DNA from: Chloroflexota bacterium
Lineage (GTDB): Bacteria; Chloroflexota; Anaerolineae; CG2-30-64-16
NCBI GenBank assembly: GCA_026389845.1
Contig: JAPLHB010000112.1
Location: forward strand, 33,469 to 97,468
Direction of reading: 5' to 3'
DNA length: 64,000 nucleotides
Shown here piece after piece: positions 60,609-64,000 of the stretch; the first letter of the stretch is position 1, and each line of letters opens with the position of its first letter. The notes under the pieces were generated by a model. The model was not told the origin of the DNA and made no database searches. It saw only the letters and a list, made by a program, of their open reading frames with translations. Position numbers and translations under genes: made by a program.

Positions 60609-61406
60609 ATGGAAATATCGTCAAGACGTAAAGTGATTCGCTACCTTGCTGTAACTGGTGCCCTGTCCGGGGTTCTGTTTGTATTGGCTGGCTTGCTCAT
60701 CGAAGCCAAGGCGCCGCTTTCCCTGCAGATCATCGCCAAGAACATCAGCGCCTGGAGTCCCACCCTAGCCGTGCTTGTCCTATTCCGGCAGTTGTATCCG
60801 GGCCAAAGGCTGGGGGAGTTCCTGAAGCGCAATTTCTCCGTTCGAGTCAACCCGCTCACTTTTGTCCTATTGTTGTGCCTTCAGGCGGGAATTTACGCTT
60901 TTGCGGTTGCCGCTCAATTATGGACCTCTGGAAAAGGAGTGAACTCCCTAACCCTGATAAGCCTGCCGGCGGCCATGCTGGCGCTGGTGGTTCAATTGAC
61001 GAGCGGAGCGACAGGAGAGGAACTGGGGTGGCGCGGCTTCCTGCTGAGGGAATTCCAGACACGACACTCATTGCTGGTATCGGCCCTGCTGGTAGGAATT
61101 GTGTGGGGATTCTGGCATTTGCCGGTATGGTTCACGTTAGGATACACGGGAAACAATCTCGTCCTCTACATCGTGTACTTCCTCATCATGGTAATCTCGC
61201 TTTCAGTCATAATGGCTGTGTTCTATAACCGCCAGGGGAACCTGTCGATCCCGATATGGATTCATTTTCTGTCCAACTTCTTGGTAGCACTCGTTAAGAT
61301 AGACCTATTGAACCTCATAGGATGGATGTCGCTGGGATACGCCGTACTGGCGACCATTTTGATAGTAGTTGAACGCAAGAATGTGTTCGAATCCAATTCG
61401 ATTTAG
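60609..61406 (+). CDS. CPBP-family intramembrane glutamic protease (cassette 3)
   Basis: 265 residues with about eight membrane spans. ATGEELGWRGFLLREF is motif 1 (EExxxR), GIVWGFWHLPVWF is motif 2 (FxxxH) and IWIHFLSNFL is the third conserved His/Asn motif of the ABI/Rce1-like family. These proteases cut within the membrane. Bacterial members often give immunity to bacteriocins or modify signalling peptides. Stands alone between sites A2 and A3. Confidence 0.88.
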   Translation: MEISSRRKVIRYLAVTGALSGVLFVLAGLLIEAKAPLSLQIIAKNISAWSPTLAVLVLFRQLYPGQRLGEFLKRNFSVRVNPLTFVLLLCLQAGIYAFAVAAQLWTSGKGVNSLTLISLPAAMLALVVQLTSGATGEELGWRGFLLREFQTRHSLLVSALLVGIVWGFWHLPVWFTLGYTGNNLVLYIVYFLIMVISLSVIMAVFYNRQGNLSIPIWIHFLSNFLVALVKIDLLNLIGWMSLGYAVLATILIVVERKNVFESNSI

Positions 61407-61427
61407 GTGATTATCCCGAATAAAGCC

Positions 61428-61552
61428 ACCCAACACGGGCTCCAGCGGACAGCGGCTCCGCCGCTAAAGGTATGCACCCGGCTAGAAAAGGTGCGATAAT
61501 GATAGCGGCGTCTCCTCAGTCCCGCCGCTGCCGCTGAGCCATACCGTTAGGC
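61428..61552 (+). other. attC-like site A3
   Basis: ACCCAAC at 61428-61434, GTTAGGC at 61546-61552. Arms GGCTCCAGCGGACAGCGGC and GCCGCTGCCGCTGAGCC pair fully except for one extra C and one extra A on the first arm, exactly the extrahelical bases of attC. Sequence otherwise unlike A1, A2, A5, A6. Confidence 0.72.
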
Positions 61553-61585
61553 ACTAGAAAACATACAATAAGTAAGGAAAGTGGA

Positions 61586-62014
61586 TTGAGTTCAAAATCA
61601 AAGACTGAAGACGCACCAGACCCACTCTTTCGCAAACTTGATTGCTATAGCCTGCCAGTTGAGAACCTCGATTCGGCAATCGCATTCTACGGAGAATTGG
61701 GGCATCAACTTATTTGGCGTGAAGGAACCCATGCCGCTGGGCTGCGTCTGCCCGATTCTGATGCCGAGATTGTGTTGCATACTGACAGTCATCCTATTGA
61801 AACTTATTTTCTGGTCGAGTCTGTTCCAAAATCAATCGAGCGAATCACAAACGCAGGCGGTAAGCTAGTAACTGGACCGTTTGAAATCCAAGTTGGTCTC
61901 TATGCGATGTTACATGATCCGTGGAACAATCCGTTGGTAATTCTTGACTTCTCCAGAGGCATACTGAAGACCGATTCGGATGGTAATGTTATTGGGAACC
62001 GCGATCCTGCTTAA
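61586..62014 (+). CDS. VOC-superfamily (glyoxalase/bleomycin-resistance-like) protein (cassette 4)
   Basis: 142 residues from a TTG at 61586 (AAGGAAAG 4 nt upstream). One beta-alpha-beta-beta-beta pair: LDCYSLPVENLDSAIAFYGELGHQLIWRE and HTDSHPIETYFLVESVPKSIERI, then LVTGPFEIQVGLYAMLHDPWNNPLVILD, the VOC C-terminal strand and acidic ligand. Such proteins often bind or detoxify small molecules and antibiotics. The A-rich coding sequence and lone position fit a cassette gene. Confidence 0.83.
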   Translation: MSSKSKTEDAPDPLFRKLDCYSLPVENLDSAIAFYGELGHQLIWREGTHAAGLRLPDSDAEIVLHTDSHPIETYFLVESVPKSIERITNAGGKLVTGPFEIQVGLYAMLHDPWNNPLVILDFSRGILKTDSDGNVIGNRDPA

Positions 62015-62089
62015 GGGCATAACATACATATGGACGGACATTCTGCGGCCTGAGCAAAGAAGGCGGCGGGGAGATCGAGACATCGGCGT

Positions 62090-62188
62090 GCCTAACAAGC
62101 GCGTGCAGCCGACTCGCGCCCGCGGCGGTGGGTTCGAGTAGGGTGGTGTGTTCGGTGGGCGCGGCGGCTGACGCCGAGGCCGTTAGGC
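62090..62188 (+). other. attC-like site A4
   Basis: GCCTAAC at 62090-62096 and its exact complement GTTAGGC at 62182-62188. Arms GCGTGCAGCCGACTCGCGC and GCGCGGCGGCTGACGC pair apart from three unpaired bases. Textbook attC layout; the best single site in the array. Confidence 0.75.
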
Positions 62189-62266
62189 CGTCCAAACTAC
62201 CAAGTGCCGTTTACCACGGCTCAAACCGCAGCAGCAGTCCTCTTTTGGAACAGGTAGGATCAAGCC

Positions 62267-62599
62267 ATGAACACGATGATCTATCGAGGATACGCAGCTC
62301 GGATTGAGTATAGCGACGAAGATCAGTGCATCATCGGCCATATCGCCGGCATCAAGGATGTGGTGGGTTTTCACGGCGAGTCGGTGGCAGAACTGCGCGC
62401 TGCCTTTGAGGAGGCAGTGGCAGACTATCTGGAGACTTGCGCGAAGCCAGGTCGCGCCCCTCAGAAGCCCTACTCCGGCAAGCTCATGCTGCGCGTGCCG
62501 CCTGAAGTCCATGCCGCGGTGGCGGCCGCCGCGCAGGTCAGCGGCAAGAGCATCAATCAGTGGGCCACCGAGGCGTTTACGAAAGCGGTGCACGCATAG
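62267..62599 (+). CDS. hicB: HicB-family antitoxin, orphan (cassette 5)
   Basis: 110 residues. N-terminal HicB fold: YRGYAARIEYSDEDQCIIGHIAGIKDVVGFHGESVAELRAAFEEAVADYL. C-terminal ribbon-helix-helix: GKLMLRVPPEVHAAVAAAAQVSGKSINQWATEAF, the DNA-binding half. No hicA toxin gene lies within the cassette or next to it, although HicA normally precedes HicB. An orphan antitoxin could neutralise a toxin elsewhere. Confidence 0.88.
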   Translation: MNTMIYRGYAARIEYSDEDQCIIGHIAGIKDVVGFHGESVAELRAAFEEAVADYLETCAKPGRAPQKPYSGKLMLRVPPEVHAAVAAAAQVSGKSINQWATEAFTKAVHA

Positions 62600-62719
62600 C
62601 TCGACAGGCTCAGAGCTTGCCCTCAGGCACGAAGGGACAGGCTCTGACGGCTGCGCCGGTCGCGCTGTGGGCCGCGGGAGGCTCGCTGGCGCAGCCGCAG
62701 GTGTATCCGAACGTTGTGC
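62599..62719 (+). other. attC-like site A5
   Basis: GTTGTGC at 62713-62719; the 5' end is degenerate (GCTCGAC at 62599 is the best candidate). Stem CTGACGGCTGCGCC / GGCGCAGCCGCAG with one unpaired A. A small CAGAGCTTGCCCTCAGGCAC / GACAGGCTCTG module, related to modules in the hairpin elements, sits in the 5' half. Confidence 0.58.
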
Positions 62720-62740
62720 CAAGATCTGCAGGAGGCGAAC

Positions 62741-63580
62741 ATGAAAGAATTCAAGGATCGCGTGGCGGTCGTCACGGGCGCGGCGAGCGGGATCGGTCGG
62801 GCTATCGCTGAACGGTGCGCGCAGGAGGGTATGAAGGTTGTGTTGGCAGGTATCAACGAAGCGAACCTCACCAAGGTCGAAGCTGAGTTGAAGGCCACCG
62901 GCGCAACCGTGATCAGCGTGCCAACCGATGTCGCCAAACAGAGCGATGTCGAAGCCCTGGCGCAAAGAACGCTTGACGCATTTGGCGGAGTGCACCTGCT
63001 TGTCAACAACGCCGGTGTTGGCGCAGGTTCTTCTGTCTGGGACAGCACCTGGAACGACTGGGAATGGGTGATGGGCGTCAACCTGTGGGGGGTCATCTAC
63101 GGGGTCAAGGTGTTCACCCCGATCATGCTGGCCCAGCACGATGAGGGCCACATCGTCAACACCTCCTCTATCGCGGGACTGATCGCATACCATCCCAGCG
63201 CACCCTACCAGGTCACTAAACATGCCGTTGTGGCCCTCTCTGAGAATCTGTACCGGTCGTTAGCGCAACAGAACGCGCGCGTCAAGGTGTCGGTTCTCTG
63301 TCCTAGCTGGGTGCAAACCCAAATCATGAGCTCGGCACGGAATCGGCCTGTTGACTTGCAGGACGAACCGGCTCCGGTTAGTCCCGAATTACAGGCCACG
63401 TGGGAAGCGTTTCGTGCAGCAGTGGAGGTGGGCATGTCGCCCCAAGAAGTGACCGACCATGTCTTCAAGGCCATCAGGGAGGAAAGACTCTACATCCTGA
63501 CACATCCCGAGTTCACGCCGATGATTCAGGAGCGGATGGAGAACATCCTCCATGAGCTCAATCCTCGCATCCCATTCTGA
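62741..63580 (+). CDS. Short-chain dehydrogenase/reductase (cassette 6)
   Basis: 279 residues from the ATG at 62741, chosen because GGAGG lies 7 nt upstream and the family start (FKDRVAVVTGAASGIG) follows; an earlier in-frame TTG at 62714 lies inside the attC end. TGAASGIG is the NAD(P) motif, NNAG at about residue 90, S in NTSSIAG, and Y-V-T-K (PYQVTKHAV) the catalytic YxxxK. Classical SDR, oxidises or reduces an alcohol or ketone in the cytoplasm. The last gene before site A6. Confidence 0.9.
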   Translation: MKEFKDRVAVVTGAASGIGRAIAERCAQEGMKVVLAGINEANLTKVEAELKATGATVISVPTDVAKQSDVEALAQRTLDAFGGVHLLVNNAGVGAGSSVWDSTWNDWEWVMGVNLWGVIYGVKVFTPIMLAQHDEGHIVNTSSIAGLIAYHPSAPYQVTKHAVVALSENLYRSLAQQNARVKVSVLCPSWVQTQIMSSARNRPVDLQDEPAPVSPELQATWEAFRAAVEVGMSPQEVTDHVFKAIREERLYILTHPEFTPMIQERMENILHELNPRIPF

Positions 63581-63700
63581 TGTCATGGTGTGCCGAGGAG
63601 CACAAGACGTCAGGGGGTAGCTATTGCACCGATAACCAAGCGCCACAGTAAGCATTTCAGTGAATAACGGACGGGCATCGGGCATCTTTCGCCGCGGCGG

Positions 63701-63797
63701 GCCTAACTCGGGCTTCCACCTGACGACTGCGCCGGTCGCGCTGTGGGCCGCGTGAGGCTGTGAGGCGCAGCCGCAGGTGAACCGCGTGGCGTTGTGC
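63701..63797 (+). other. attC-like site A6
   Basis: GCCTAAC at 63701-63707 and GTTGTGC at 63791-63797. Stem ACCTGACGACTGCGCC / GGCGCAGCCGCAGGT with one unpaired A. Closest relative of A1. Confidence 0.68.
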
Positions 63798-64000
63798 GCT
63801 CCCGTTAACAACAGGGTGGCTAAACTATCATGAATGGGATAGCATATCCAGAGATTGGCAACTCATTACCCGACACGGGTGGGTATCCCCAGATGAGCGC
63901 GAAACGACGATATGAGCGATAGTCCAGTTGGCAGGCGCGTGACGCCTACGGTGCGTTGGCGTGAGTCATGGTTTGCAGCTTAAGTTGCAGGCCGAAAGCC
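63798..64000. other. Start of a possible seventh cassette; no gene recognised
   Basis: The 203 bp after site A6 hold no start codon with a ribosome site that opens a long frame before the window ends; a 30-codon frame from about 63831 has no recognisable features. It may be the leader of a further cassette. Confidence 0.3.

Noticed and set aside
63831..63922. 30-codon frame after site A6 as a seventh cassette gene
   Set aside because: Too short, no ribosome site and no recognisable sequence.

Overview
The window reads as a chromosomal segment of a GC-rich, free-living bacterium, most likely a member of the Chloroflexota (Anaerolineae/Caldilineae type). The basis is indirect: several GT-C membrane glycosyltransferases with C-terminal beta domains, secreted proteins with long Thr/Pro/Ala linkers (PTATPT type), an internal YLPLVLRN motif, a TIR-nSTAND-WD40 giant protein, a DUF5107 lipoprotein and a CHAT/clostripain operon. 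No 16S or ribosomal protein gene is present, so the taxonomy is an inference.

Layout. 1-17.9 kb: a cell-surface glycan locus (GT2, GT4, two GT39/DUF2079-type and two other GT-C membrane transferases, an LPG-synthase-type membrane protein, an epimerase, a DegT aminotransferase, a hexapeptide acyltransferase, a Gfo/Idh oxidoreductase). The last three enzyme types suggest an acylated amino sugar. 17.9-22 kb: glycolate-oxidase type GlcD and GlcF plus two GNAT acetyltransferases. 22-25 kb: a secreted papain-like protease and a decayed VapBC-like pair. 25.17-25.6 kb: three tRNA genes, of which tRNA-Ile(CAU) is split by a 206-nt Azoarcus-type group I intron. 25.7-29.2 kb: an operon of a CHAT protease, two tiny zinc-ribbon proteins and a clostripain-type protease, under a near-consensus promoter. 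29.2-36.6 kb: remnants of a DUF5107 gene and a transposase, the 1486-residue TIR-nSTAND-WD40 protein and an intact DUF5107 lipoprotein. 36.8-56.9 kb: a barnase/barstar-like pair and housekeeping or surface genes (M28 and M20 peptidases, PHP phosphoesterase, TtcA-like, IMPase, TPR and SH3 lipoproteins, a glycoside hydrolase with GT39 and MBL, two flavin reductases, LysE, alpha/beta hydrolase, glutamate dehydrogenase).

57.1-64 kb differs in base composition and organisation. A TTGACA-17-TATACT promoter and a GTTAGGC junction are followed by six single-gene units, all on the + strand (HNH-type protein, coiled-coil GIY-YIG protein, CPBP protease, VOC protein, HicB antitoxin, SDR). Each unit ends in an imperfect inverted repeat with RYYYAAC/GTTRRRY-like ends and unpaired stem bases. 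This is the signature of integron gene cassettes with attC sites. No integrase gene is visible.

A second theme runs through the rest of the window. At least five families of short repeats sit between genes and, in frame, inside genes: 7- or 8-nt tandem repeats at more than 20 loci, about 200-bp hairpin elements with CATTCTGAGCGGG arms, a 35-bp CACGTGCC palindrome in two genes, a third inverted repeat in two membrane transferases, and a GGGCGATTTG palindrome in glcF. Many tandem repeat tracts end just upstream of start codons.
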